From an uncultured Treponema sp. (GTDB taxonomy: Bacteria; Spirochaetota; Spirochaetia; Treponematales; Treponemataceae): a stretch of 38,900 nucleotides of DNA. A program made the position numbers and the translations under genes. Below, piece after piece: positions 8,286 to 16,499 of the stretch (position 1 is the first letter of the stretch; the number at the start of each line of letters is the position of its first letter). The stretch is taken from assembly GCA_949299755.1 (NCBI GenBank), contig CASGBA010000017.1, forward strand, positions 1 through 38,900, written 5' to 3'. The notes beneath the pieces are model-generated. The model did no database searches, was not told where the DNA came from, and saw only the letters and a program-made list of their open reading frames with translations.

Positions 8286-9434
8286 TCAGCTGCGGGAAGA
8301 ACATATCTTCGAAAAGCGGAGGATGGTGTCCATCGTCAGCGCCAGGTCGCTTTTTGCGCGGGGGCGGGCGGCATGGTAATCCACCGCGACACGGTTTATG
8401 CTGAATACGGCGGAAACACCCTCACCGTACACAGCCTCAATACCGTCCCCTATGTCCCCCACAACGGCGATGACCGGGACTCCGGAACGGACAGCCCGGC
8501 GTGCCACCCCGATGACAACCTTGCCCCGGAGACTCTGGGTGTCAATTTTCCCTTCCCCGGTGAACACGAAATCAGCCTTTTGCAACAGGGAGTCAAAACC
8601 TACGGTGTCCAGGACGGTTTCAATACCCATCTGGAGCCGGGAACCCAGAAAAACCTTCATGCCGTAACCCATTCCGCCGGCGGCACCGGCACCGGGCATG
8701 GAAGCCGCGTCAACACCGAGACCTTCACGGACAATGGCGGCAAGGTTCCGCAAACCGGCGTCAAGGAAACGGACGGTATCCGCATCAGCCCCTTTTTGGG
8801 GACCGAAAATGTAAGCCGCGCCGTTTTCCCCGTAAAGGGGATTGTCGATGTCACACATGGTCACAAGCTCGACGGAGGAAAGCCTCTTGTCCACCCCGGA
8901 CAAATCAATGCGGGCGATGTCCTTCAGGGTTCCGCCGGTGGGAACAAAGGGTTCCCCGGCTTTGTCCGTGAAAACGGCGCCGAGGGCGGCTGCCGCTCCG
9001 CAGCCGCCGTCGTTGGTGCAACTGCCGCCCAAACCCATTATGATCTTTGAGCATCCGGAATCCAGGGCACAGCGTATAAGCTCACCGGCACCATAGGTTG
9101 TGGTGCGGCAAGGATCGGGGGAATCCCCCACAAGGGGCAGCCCGGCGCAGGCCGCCATTTCGATTACGGCTGTGCGCCCGCCGTCGATAATCCCGTAAAA
9201 GCTTTTCATGGGGGCGCCGAAAGGGCCCTGCACGGTCACTTCCTTTTTGACGCCCCCTCCCTGAGCCGCGGCCAGGAAGGCGTCCACACTCCCCTCCCCG
9301 CCGTCGGCCACGGGGATGGAAGTAACAACGGCATCAGGATAATGGCCAAGAATCTGCCGCTCCATGATACTGCATATTTCCTGCGAAGACATTGTACCTT
9401 TGAACGAATCCGGTATAAGCAATACATTTTTCAC
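8286..9434 (-). CDS. garK: Glycerate kinase (GarK/GlxK family)
   Basis: This 382-residue protein, normal for the family, opens with LLIPDSFKGTMSSQEI and has IPVADGGEGSVDAFL near 40-54, the glycerate kinase signature. It also carries the Gly-rich GLGGSCTNDGGCGAAAALG (about 133-151), ADFVFTGEGKIDTQSLRGK and a C-terminal PVIAVVGDIG. The enzyme phosphorylates D-glycerate with ATP in the cytoplasm to enter lower glycolysis. It is the last gene of a minus-strand group with a GntP-type permease and a CdaR-type regulator. In Escherichia coli CdaR controls garK and glucarate/galactarate genes. Here no dehydratase or aldolase is present, so free glycerate uptake seems the simplest role. Confidence 0.93.
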   Translation of the reverse strand: MKNVLLIPDSFKGTMSSQEICSIMERQILGHYPDAVVTSIPVADGGEGSVDAFLAAAQGGGVKKEVTVQGPFGAPMKSFYGIIDGGRTAVIEMAACAGLPLVGDSPDPCRTTTYGAGELIRCALDSGCSKIIMGLGGSCTNDGGCGAAAALGAVFTDKAGEPFVPTGGTLKDIARIDLSGVDKRLSSVELVTMCDIDNPLYGENGAAYIFGPQKGADADTVRFLDAGLRNLAAIVREGLGVDAASMPGAGAAGGMGYGMKVFLGSRLQMGIETVLDTVGFDSLLQKADFVFTGEGKIDTQSLRGKVVIGVARRAVRSGVPVIAVVGDIGDGIEAVYGEGVSAVFSINRVAVDYHAARPRAKSDLALTMDTILRFSKICSSRS

Positions 9435-9477
9435 GGCAGACTCCTTTTCATCTGTAGTCCTATCGTCCCAGCTATTT

Positions 9478-10833
9478 TCAGAAGAACAGGGACAGAATAA
9501 ATATACCTATCATCGAAGCGAGACCGATAACCAGCGTCATCATTGTCTGGGTTTTGTAACCGTCCTCAACCTTCATTTCACCGAAATTGGTGACAACCCA
9601 GAAATAGCTGTCGTTGGCGTGGGAAACAGTCATTGCTCCCGCACCGATGGCCATAACTGTAAGGGCGGCGGCGGCGGGGGTTGTCATTCCAAGGACACCC
9701 ATGAGCGGGGCAAGGATACCCGCCGTAGTTGTAAGGGCAACGGTGGATGAACCCTGGGCTGTCTTGAGGATGGCCGCAAGGATGAACGGGAAGAAAATAC
9801 CGATGGTCTCGAACACCGTGGCGTTTGCGGTGATAAAGTCAACAAGACCGGAGGTGGCGATAACCTTTCCGAGAACGCCGCCGGCGGCGGTTACGAAAAG
9901 AATCGGACCAACCACTTTGAGGGTCTCATTGGTAAGCTCATAAAAATCCCCCAGTTTGTTCTGGGTGGCGAGAAGAATAACGCCGAACAGCATTCCAACC
10001 GCAAGGGCGATAATCGGCGTTCCGAGGAAAACGAGGATGGAAGCGAAGAACCCTTCCATCTTTGCCATCGTTACAATAGAAGAAACAGCCATCAGCAGAA
10101 TCGGAACGATAATAGGGGCGAATGACATAAAGCCGCCGGGCAGTTTGCCGTAACTTGCGACCAGCTCTTCATAACTCTGCGTGATTGTTCCGGAATCGGC
10201 TTCGTCGTTGGCGCGGACTTTCTTGCCGATATACTTGGCGAACAGGTAGCCGGCGATAAGGGGAATGATTGAAACAAGGACACCCATGCCGATGACAAGG
10301 AGAAGATGGTTCCCTACACCGAGCGTATTGGCGGCGGCGATCGGGCCGGGTGTGGGCGGGATAAACACGTGGGAAATATACAAACCGGCGGAAAGTGCCA
10401 CTGTCATGGCAACACTGGATGTGAGTGTACGCTTGACAAGGGCCTTGCGTATCGGGTTGAGGATTACGAAGCCTGAATCACAGAAAACGGGGATGGAGAC
10501 AATCCAGCCCATAATAAGCATGGCCAGCTCAGGATTCTTTTTCCCCACAATCTTCACGACAATATCTGACAATTTAAGAGCGGCCCCGGTCTTTTCAAGA
10601 ATCGAGCCGATCATGGCACCGAGTATGATTACAATACCGATGCTGGTGAATGTGCCGCTGAATCCGCTTCCTATCGTACCCGGAATATCCTTGAGGGGAA
10701 TCCCCGCCAGAAACGCCAGCAAAAGCGAAACGCCCATAATCGACAGGAACGGATGGATTTTCCATTTGGAAATGGCGACAATCATCAGTGCGATACAAAC
10801 AATAAAAGCGATAATCAAAGCTACACCCTGCAT
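9478..10833 (-). CDS. GntP-family permease, probably for glycerate
   Basis: This 451-residue integral membrane protein has about twelve hydrophobic segments and GntP-family sequence: FLAGIPLKDIPGTIGSGFSGTFTSIGIVIILGAMIG, FCDSGFVILNPIRKAL and HVFIPPTPGPIAAANTLGV. GntP proteins are proton symporters for gluconate and related sugar acids. Pairing with glycerate kinase and a CdaR-type regulator suggests glycerate or a related acid as substrate (inference). The start at 10833 follows AGGAGG at the right distance; the frame opens at 10848, but that ATG lies inside the ribosome site. It is 43 bases upstream of the kinase gene, so the two are co-transcribed. Confidence 0.9.
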   Translation of the reverse strand: MQGVALIIAFIVCIALMIVAISKWKIHPFLSIMGVSLLLAFLAGIPLKDIPGTIGSGFSGTFTSIGIVIILGAMIGSILEKTGAALKLSDIVVKIVGKKNPELAMLIMGWIVSIPVFCDSGFVILNPIRKALVKRTLTSSVAMTVALSAGLYISHVFIPPTPGPIAAANTLGVGNHLLLVIGMGVLVSIIPLIAGYLFAKYIGKKVRANDEADSGTITQSYEELVASYGKLPGGFMSFAPIIVPILLMAVSSIVTMAKMEGFFASILVFLGTPIIALAVGMLFGVILLATQNKLGDFYELTNETLKVVGPILFVTAAGGVLGKVIATSGLVDFITANATVFETIGIFFPFILAAILKTAQGSSTVALTTTAGILAPLMGVLGMTTPAAAALTVMAIGAGAMTVSHANDSYFWVVTNFGEMKVEDGYKTQTMMTLVIGLASMIGIFILSLFF

Positions 10834-10919
10834 AATTACCTCCTGCATATGCTTAAATTATGTGATGAAGTCAGTATCGCACACCTTCCCCGAAAGGTAT
10901 ATAGTACATAATATAAAAA

Positions 10920-10948
10920 TATATACATAAATATATTATGCATAACAA
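10920..10948 (-). promoter_or_regulatory. Candidate promoter for permease-kinase operon
   Basis: TTGTTA (10948-10943) and TATATA (10925-10920) are 17 bases apart on the minus strand in a very AT-rich gap between the regulator and permease genes. Several overlapping alternatives exist (for example TATATA-like boxes near 10,898-10,905). The short GTATATAGTAC palindrome nearby may be a regulator site. Confidence 0.35.
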
Positions 10949-10952
10949 AGAA

Positions 10953-12119
10953 CTATATATCCCAGGACGGCGGCGAAAAATGAAACAAATTACGGATATC
11001 CCGGTAAAAATGAATGGCGTTGTAAAACAAAGACGAATATTTTATTGACCGGGGATCATATCCCGTCCTCTCGGAAATTTTTTTCAGCTTGTATTGGAGG
11101 GTGTTCTTGTGCATATTCAGCTTTTCCGAAGCCCTGGCAATGGACCCCTCGTGTTCGTAAAAAGTATCCAAAAGTATAATAAGGTCGGGTATTTCTGGAG
11201 CAGTATAATTCCTGAACACATGACTAATATAATCCTGCTTGACCGAATCGGATAATTCCGCCGTGAAAATCTCCATGTTAATGTCGGCGTACAACCTGGG
11301 TTCCCTGCTGGAAGAGCGCAGGCAGGTCCGCATGGCTTTTTCAGCCTTACCCCTGGCTTCCCACACATGTTCCATGGAGGAATCCACCCCTATCGCCACC
11401 GTGACAGGATACCGGATTTCAGCCTCCGTCTTGAGGGTTTTCGTGAAAACCAGCATTTCATCGTCACTGCGCATGCTCACACCGCATATGACCGAATCCG
11501 CCGATATAAGGATGAAACTGTCCGGCTCATTCATCACGAAGGTTTTTATCACACGGTTGGCGCCGTCTATGCATTTCTGGGCATAGCGGCTGTCCCTGGA
11601 TTCCTCCGTCTGCACAGCCAGGGAAAACAACCGCCTGGGCTTGGAAATGTCAACACCCAGGGAAAGCCCGTATTCATGGAATTCCTTGTTTATGTTTTTC
11701 GGGTCGCCGTACAGCCATTCACCTATGAAACGCATTTTTGCCCGGGCTTCCCTTTCCGTCTGTTCCTTGTAATATTCCTCCCGGAGAAGTATTTCCGTTA
11801 TTTTCTTTATGATCTGGCCGTATTTGGACACTTCCTCGTAGGGGCCAGTGACACCGATGACCCCCACGGTTTTCCCGTTCAGTTCCACCGCAAGGTTCAC
11901 GCCCCGGCGGGAACCCTTGTATTCCGTATCGCTGTGGACAACAAGCTCCGAAAGCCCGTCCTGCACAATCTGAAGGGCCGCCCCGTGCAAAGTCCCGACC
12001 CTGGACGGGTCGCTGCTTGCAATGATAACCCCGCGGTCATCCATCATGTTTATCCTCTGGCCTATGATTCCGCTGATTTCCGCCACAATACTGGCCGCAG
12101 TTCTTTCCGCAATATGCAC
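10953..12119 (-). CDS. cdaR: CdaR-type sugar-diacid/glycerate regulator
   Basis: This 388-residue protein has the CdaR layout. The N-terminal diacid-recognition domain (about 1-135) contains IASSDPSRVGTLHGAA and the GVNLAV.LNGKTVGVIGVTG motif. A degenerate middle domain follows. The C-terminal PucR-type helix-turn-helix is at about 320-380, with EHEGSIARASEKLNMHKNTLQYKLKKISERTGYDP. CdaR activates uptake and breakdown genes in response to sugar diacids or glycerate. It lies directly upstream of the permease and kinase on the same strand. The start is GTG at 12119 behind GGAGGGAAGGCT; the family's conserved MHIxxxxA opening fits this start. Confidence 0.92.
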   Translation of the reverse strand: MHIAERTAASIVAEISGIIGQRINMMDDRGVIIASSDPSRVGTLHGAALQIVQDGLSELVVHSDTEYKGSRRGVNLAVELNGKTVGVIGVTGPYEEVSKYGQIIKKITEILLREEYYKEQTEREARAKMRFIGEWLYGDPKNINKEFHEYGLSLGVDISKPRRLFSLAVQTEESRDSRYAQKCIDGANRVIKTFVMNEPDSFILISADSVICGVSMRSDDEMLVFTKTLKTEAEIRYPVTVAIGVDSSMEHVWEARGKAEKAMRTCLRSSSREPRLYADINMEIFTAELSDSVKQDYISHVFRNYTAPEIPDLIILLDTFYEHEGSIARASEKLNMHKNTLQYKLKKISERTGYDPRSIKYSSLFYNAIHFYRDIRNLFHFSPPSWDI

Positions 12120-12140
12120 AGCCTTCCCTCCACATCTGTT

Positions 12141-12653
12141 TTACAGTGCGGGTGTCTTCACACCCACGGATACATTACCAGGACTGCATTCAACCGAACT
12201 ATCATGCGCATCATCCGGCGTGCAGTCAGGGGCGCAGGTTCCGGTTATGGAAGCCCGGCCGGGAACCGCCCCGCCTCCATCAAAGGCGCTGTTGCAAACA
12301 TACAACCCTCCTCCGCCTTGAGAAAGCCCCGCCTTGTTTCCTGCAATATTTCCTTTAATCATATTAAACTGTCCGCCGATGGTTCCGCCGTTCATGGGGA
12401 ATGTCCCGCCGGGGAACATGACGGTTGCATCAAGGGAATATTCCCTGGGATTCACCATATAACACGTAAACACGCAATCATCGCCGGTACTGAATGAACG
12501 CTTCATAACCTTGGCTGCGGATGTCCATTCATCAGGAAAATTCTGAAAAGACTTGTTGAATAAGTCCCAGCCTGTGAAAAGCATTACAATGGATGAAAAT
12601 AAAAACATGAGGATATATAAAATATTTCCTGGACTGAGAACCGGCCTATGCAT
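12141..12653 (-). pseudogene. Remnant of a GGG-repeat surface protein gene
   Basis: The 170-codon frame has one hydrophobic segment (NILYILMFLFSSIVMLFTGW, about 10-30) and then FPGGTFPMNGGTIGG and NIAGNKAGLSQGGGGLYV. These match the style of repeats in large treponemal surface proteins (FTMxGGTIxxNxAxxGGGVYV). Only about one repeat is recognisable. The C-terminal 40 residues (rich in Cys, Pro, Asp) do not continue the pattern, so the frame is probably broken or truncated. It ends 21 bases before the regulator gene. A G9 tract lies just upstream of its ATG. It could instead be a short real gene; I rate decay as more likely. Confidence 0.4.
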
Positions 12654-12677
12654 TCCAAGACCTTGTTTCCCGGATAC

Positions 12678-12686
12678 GGGGGGGGG
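12678..12686. repeat. G9 homopolymer tract
   Basis: Nine consecutive G on the plus strand (nine C on the minus strand) lie about 25 bases upstream of the minus-strand ATG at 12653. No other run of eight or more G or C was noticed in the window. Such tracts are prone to slippage. On the minus strand, adding one C would join an upstream ATG (12727) in frame to the surface-protein frame. Confidence 0.8.
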
Positions 12687-12812
12687 TAATTATATGTATT
12701 CCGTTCCTTCAGAAACCCTGAATCCATATAATACTGTATTATACAACACCGTTTTGTAAAAATAAAGTAACATTTTCTTTTTTTGTCCTTGAAAACAGTT
12801 GAATATCTTTCA

Positions 12813-12841
12813 TTGACAAAAAAACAGGTATGAATTATTAT
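12813..12841 (+). promoter_or_regulatory. Sigma70-type promoter for the isomerase module
   Basis: TTGACA (12813-12818) is followed after 17 bases by TATTAT (12836-12841), with TATAAT overlapping at 12839. This is the strongest promoter match in the window and lies about 65 bases upstream of the DUF4867 start. A small GTGC-ACGA-GCAC repeat follows at 12847-12858. Confidence 0.7.
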
Positions 12842-12870
12842 AATCATGTGCACGAGCACAAAAGAAAGGG

Positions 12871-12892
12871 TGCCCTGCCTTTTTATAGGGCA
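12871..12892 (+). promoter_or_regulatory. Leader hairpin before the DUF4867 gene
   Basis: TGCCCT (12871-12876) and AGGGCA (12887-12892) can pair in the mRNA leader, directly before the AAGGACGG ribosome site. The loop carries a T5 run, so the structure may modulate translation or be a LacI-type operator. Either role is inference. Confidence 0.35.
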
Positions 12893-12906
12893 AAAGGACG
12901 GAAAAC

Positions 12907-13530
12907 ATGGAAATACAAAGTGTATTTGACCCCGCTTTCAGTGAATACGGGAAGGTTGTCACCGGCTTTGACTTTGGAAATATGATTTCGGTTCTGAAGG
13001 AAAAAACGGAAAAACCTTCTGACAGGGTTATTTACGTCCCGGGGGATGAAGTTCTGGAAAAACTCCCGGAAGCCCGGGAGCTGTCGGACAACATATACGG
13101 CGGAATGCCCATTCAAGTGGGTTATTGCAACGGGAATAACAGGATGCTCAACTGTCTTGAATACCACCGGAACAGTGAAATTGATATCGCCGCGGACGAC
13201 ATCATCCTGCTGGTGGCGTCACTGAAAAAGGTGCGGGACGGGAAACTGGACACAAAGGAAGTCGAGGCCTTCAAAGCCCCGGCGGGGACTGCGGTCCAGC
13301 TGTACGAAACCACACTCCACTACGCTCCCTGCACCGCCTCCGGCAACGGTTTCCAGGTGATAATCGTGCTTCCCAAGGGTACAAACACCGGCAAACCGGA
13401 CATAAAGGTTAAATGCGGGGAAGACCGGCTGCTTTGGGCCAGAAACAAATGGCTAATCGCCCATCCTGATTCGGCGGAAGCGGCACAGGGAGCCTTCGCA
13501 GGATTGGAAGGAAAAAACATTGCGGTTTAA
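12907..13530 (+). CDS. DUF4867 family protein, sugar-module partner
   Basis: This 207-residue cytoplasmic protein matches the DUF4867 pattern as I recall it: MEIQSVFDPAFSEYGKVVTGFD at the start, then IYVPG, PIQVGYCNGNNRMLNCLEYHRNSEI (about 76-100) and a cupin-like middle with FKAPAGTAVQLYETTLHYAPC. The family resembles ureidoglycolate lyase-type cupins and commonly travels with sugar isomerases and kinases. An exact reaction is not known to me. The start follows AGGACGG. It is separated from the isomerase gene by 72 bases and shares its promoter. With the isomerase and LacI regulator it makes a compact sugar-use unit. Confidence 0.75.
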   Translation: MEIQSVFDPAFSEYGKVVTGFDFGNMISVLKEKTEKPSDRVIYVPGDEVLEKLPEARELSDNIYGGMPIQVGYCNGNNRMLNCLEYHRNSEIDIAADDIILLVASLKKVRDGKLDTKEVEAFKAPAGTAVQLYETTLHYAPCTASGNGFQVIIVLPKGTNTGKPDIKVKCGEDRLLWARNKWLIAHPDSAEAAQGAFAGLEGKNIAV

Positions 13531-13602
13531 GCGCAATATGGAATATGATTACAGAGTATCCTGTAAACAGAATATATCAAGAATATGTAAGGGGGTTTTT
13601 TT

Positions 13603-15087
13603 ATGAACAATATTCCTGAGGTTAAATTAGGTATCATTGCGGTTTCACGGGATTGTTTCGTGATTTCACTTTCTGAAAGAAGGCGTAAGGCTGTGGTTGA
13701 TGCCTGCTCGGCGAAAGGAACCACGGTTTATGAGGCGAAAACAACCGTTGAGAATGAAACGGATATGCTCAAAGCCGTGGAGGAAGTGAAAAAAGCCGGA
13801 TGCAATGCGCTGGTTGTTTTCCTCGGCAACTTCGGGCCGGAAACTCCGGAAACACTCATAGCAAAAAACTTTGACGGCCCTGTCATGTACGCAGCCGCCG
13901 CGGAAGAGCACGGCAATGATCTTATCAACGGACGCGGGGATGCCTACTGCGGTATGCTGAACTGTTCATATAACCTTGGCTTGCGCAAACTGAAAGCTGT
14001 TATCCCAGAATATCCGGTGGGCACAGCCGAAGACATCGCAGGCATGATAGTTGACTTCATACCGGTGGCCAGAACCCTCATCGGACTGGCATCACTCAAG
14101 ATAATCACCTTCGGTCCCCGGCCCCAGGACTTCTTTGCCTGCAACGCACCGATAAAACCGCTCTATGATTTGGGCATAGAAATACAGGAAAATTCCGAGC
14201 TTGACCTTCTCGTGGCGTACAGAGCCCACGCCGGGGATTCTCGCATCGACGGTGTTGTAAAGGAAATGGCGGAAGAGCTTGGGGCAAGCGGCAACCAGTA
14301 CCCCGACCTGCTTCCCCGCATGGCCCAGTTTGAATTAACCCTCCTCGACTGGGCGGAGCAAAACAAGGGCGCCAGGAAATACGTGGTGTTTGCGGACAAA
14401 TGCTGGCCGGCTTTCCCGAAAGAATTCGGTTTCGAACCCTGCTATGTGAACAGCCGCCTTGCTTCCCGGGGAATTCCCGTTGCCTGTGAAGTTGACATTT
14501 ACGGAGCCCTGTCCGAGTACATCGGAACCTGCGTAACAGGCGAACCGGTAACCCTCCTGGACATCAACAACTCTGTTCCGGCCGATATGTACAACGAGGA
14601 AATCAAGGGCAAATACAACTACACCCTGCATGATACATTCATGGGATTCCACTGCGGCAACACACCCTTCTGCCGGCTTAAATCGGGAGCTGTCAAGTTC
14701 CAGCTCATCCAGAACAGGCTGCTTGAAAACGGACAGACCCCGGACTTTACACGCGGAACCCTGGAAGGGGACATCGCTCCCGGAAAGATTACATTCTTCA
14801 GACTCCAGAGTGCGGCTGACGCAAGCCTCCACGCTTACATAGCCCAGGGCGAAGTCCTCCCTGTGGCCACGAGATCATTCGGAGGCATAGGAATATTCGC
14901 CATCCCGGAAATGGGCCGCTTCTACAGGCACGTCCTTATTTCCAAACGCTACCCGCACCACGGGGCGGTTGCCTTCGGTTCAGCCGGAAAAGCACTGTAC
15001 ACGATTTTCAACTACCTGGGGGTGGAGGACATCGCCTTCAACCAGCCGAAAAACATGCTTTACAAGGATGAAAATCCCTTTGCATGA
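13603..15087 (+). CDS. L-fucose/L-arabinose isomerase family protein
   Basis: This 494-residue protein belongs to the L-fucose/L-arabinose isomerase superfamily: an N-terminal Rossmann domain (KLGIIAVSRDCF, ALVVFLGNFGPETPETLIAKNFDGPVMYAAAAEE), a middle domain with the metal-ligand type segment CWPAFPKEFGFEPCYVNSRLASRGIPVACEVDIYGALSEY (about 266-305), and a C-terminal domain with MGFHCGNTPFC. Members interconvert aldoses and ketoses using a divalent metal. The sugar cannot be named from sequence; the family is broader than fucose and arabinose. A strong AAGGGGG site precedes the ATG. A rho-independent terminator follows at 15135. Confidence 0.85.
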   Translation: MNNIPEVKLGIIAVSRDCFVISLSERRRKAVVDACSAKGTTVYEAKTTVENETDMLKAVEEVKKAGCNALVVFLGNFGPETPETLIAKNFDGPVMYAAAAEEHGNDLINGRGDAYCGMLNCSYNLGLRKLKAVIPEYPVGTAEDIAGMIVDFIPVARTLIGLASLKIITFGPRPQDFFACNAPIKPLYDLGIEIQENSELDLLVAYRAHAGDSRIDGVVKEMAEELGASGNQYPDLLPRMAQFELTLLDWAEQNKGARKYVVFADKCWPAFPKEFGFEPCYVNSRLASRGIPVACEVDIYGALSEYIGTCVTGEPVTLLDINNSVPADMYNEEIKGKYNYTLHDTFMGFHCGNTPFCRLKSGAVKFQLIQNRLLENGQTPDFTRGTLEGDIAPGKITFFRLQSAADASLHAYIAQGEVLPVATRSFGGIGIFAIPEMGRFYRHVLISKRYPHHGAVAFGSAGKALYTIFNYLGVEDIAFNQPKNMLYKDENPFA

Positions 15088-15134
15088 AAAGGCGGCCGGG
15101 AAACGGTTGAACCCGGGAAACTAACAAGATGAAT

Positions 15135-15172
15135 AAAGGCTGTCCGGAACCTGATTTCGGGCAGCCTTTTTT
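15135..15172 (+). terminator. Rho-independent terminator after the isomerase gene
   Basis: AAAGGCTGTCCGG (15135-15147) pairs with TCGGGCAGCCTTT (15157-15169), with one mismatch, and is followed by further T residues. It is a textbook stem with a U-rich tail and separates the isomerase unit from the LacI gene. Confidence 0.85.
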
Positions 15173-15182
15173 ATACTGGCAA

Positions 15183-15210
15183 TTGTAAATAAATAAAAAA
15201 CAAGTATAAT
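15183..15210 (+). promoter_or_regulatory. Promoter for the LacI-type regulator
   Basis: TTGTAA (15183-15188) and a perfect TATAAT (15205-15210) are 16 bases apart, just upstream of the ATG at 15223. The leader is only about 6 bases after the expected start site, so the regulator may use a near-leaderless message or an unseen alternative promoter. Confidence 0.5.
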
Positions 15211-15222
15211 CAGGATAACATT

Positions 15223-16278
15223 ATGGCTATCACAATAAAAGAAATAGCGGAACGGGCTGGAGTTTCCCGGGGTACAGTGGACAGGGTCCTTCACAACAGG
15301 GGCGGTGTAAAGCCAGAGATAGAAGCCCGGATACGACAGATAGCGGAGCAGCATTCATTCAAGATGAATAAAGCCGGCCGGATCCTTGCGGTGAGGAAAC
15401 AGCCCATCACCATCGGATGCCTTATGCCCGGAGTAGGAAACCTTTTTTTCGATGACGTTATCCGGGGATACACAGCCGCCCAGAAAGAGCTGGAGGACTA
15501 CGGCGTCTCCCTGAAAATAAAGAACATCCGGGGATTCAGCCCGGAAGACCATATGAAAGCCATACAGGAACTCCTGGATGAAGGGTGCAAAGCCCTTTGT
15601 CTTTCAACCCTCGACGTACCGGAGGTCTGCGCATTCATAGACGGGATTATTTCCAGGGGTATTCCTGTAATTGCGGTAAACACGGATATTCCGGACACAA
15701 ACCGGATATGTTATATCGGAAGTGATTATTACAAGGGAGGGAAAACCGCCGCACAGCTTTTGTCAAAGTTACTGGGAAAAAGGGAAATGCCTCTGAAAAT
15801 AGCCGTGTTCACCGGTTCCCTCAATATAAAAGGCCATAATGAAAGGATAACAGGTTTTGAGGACGGACTGTCTGTCTATCACGTGAAACATTCTATAATC
15901 AACGTAATAGAAGGATTCGACAATGATGAATATGTTTTCCTCCCCGCCCTCGCCCTTTTTGAACAACACCCGGAAATAAACTGTATTTACATTGCGGCTT
16001 CCTGTGTCGCCGGAGTGTGCACCGCATTGAAACAATCCGCCATGTACCTCCAGGCTGAAAGGATAAGGATTGTTGTTTTTGACGATCTTCCTGAAACAAA
16101 AAAACTTATACGTGAAGGGCTTATAGATTTTACAATATGCCAGTCGCCCTACCAACAGGGATACCAGGCAATACATGCGCTATTCAATTACATACTGGAC
16201 AATCACGACATTCCGGAAAAAAACATCTTTATGAATACAATCATTAAAATAGCTGAAAACCTGGACGAGGCTGATTAA
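15223..16278 (+). CDS. LacI-family transcriptional regulator
   Basis: This 351-residue protein has an N-terminal LacI helix-turn-helix (ITIKEIAERAGVSRGTVDRVLHNRGGVKPEIEARI, about 3-37) with a typical hinge, followed by a periplasmic-binding-protein-like sugar domain (TIGCLMPGVGNLFFDDVIRGY, VIAVNTDIPD, YIGSDYYKGGKTAAQLL, IAVFTGSLNIKGHNERITGF). The DNA-binding end has the RGTVDRVL variant found in a subgroup with sugar or inositol ligands. It most likely represses the DUF4867/isomerase operon just upstream on the same strand. The next gene, a chemoreceptor, has its own promoter. Confidence 0.9.
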   Translation: MAITIKEIAERAGVSRGTVDRVLHNRGGVKPEIEARIRQIAEQHSFKMNKAGRILAVRKQPITIGCLMPGVGNLFFDDVIRGYTAAQKELEDYGVSLKIKNIRGFSPEDHMKAIQELLDEGCKALCLSTLDVPEVCAFIDGIISRGIPVIAVNTDIPDTNRICYIGSDYYKGGKTAAQLLSKLLGKREMPLKIAVFTGSLNIKGHNERITGFEDGLSVYHVKHSIINVIEGFDNDEYVFLPALALFEQHPEINCIYIAASCVAGVCTALKQSAMYLQAERIRIVVFDDLPETKKLIREGLIDFTICQSPYQQGYQAIHALFNYILDNHDIPEKNIFMNTIIKIAENLDEAD

Positions 16279-16402
16279 AGCCGGAACACAGCTTCCGGTT
16301 TGATTTCAGCTTCAATTGCATCTGTGAAAGAAAAATCCATGTTGAGACTTTGCAGCCGGAAGGTTTTCACAGGACAACCTGACAAAGCCCCGGCGGATTA
16401 TA

Positions 16403-16431
16403 TTGTACAAAAAAATAAAAAACACTATAAT
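16403..16431 (+). promoter_or_regulatory. Promoter for the chemoreceptor gene
   Basis: TTGTAC (16403-16408) and TATAAT (16426-16431) are exactly 17 bases apart, 69 bases before the ATG at 16500. The gap 16,279-16,499 otherwise shows no convincing gene; a 67-codon frame there has no ribosome site. Confidence 0.65.
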
Positions 16432-16499
16432 CCTCGCTTAACCGGATTCGCTGGTATGCCGATGAATTTGCCGGGCAACAATCCGGTCCGGAGGACTAC

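Noticed and set aside
8277-9050. 257-codon plus-strand frame
   Set aside because: It mirrors the glycerate kinase gene, which has full family motifs; the reverse frame is Gly/Pro/His-rich as expected for a shadow.
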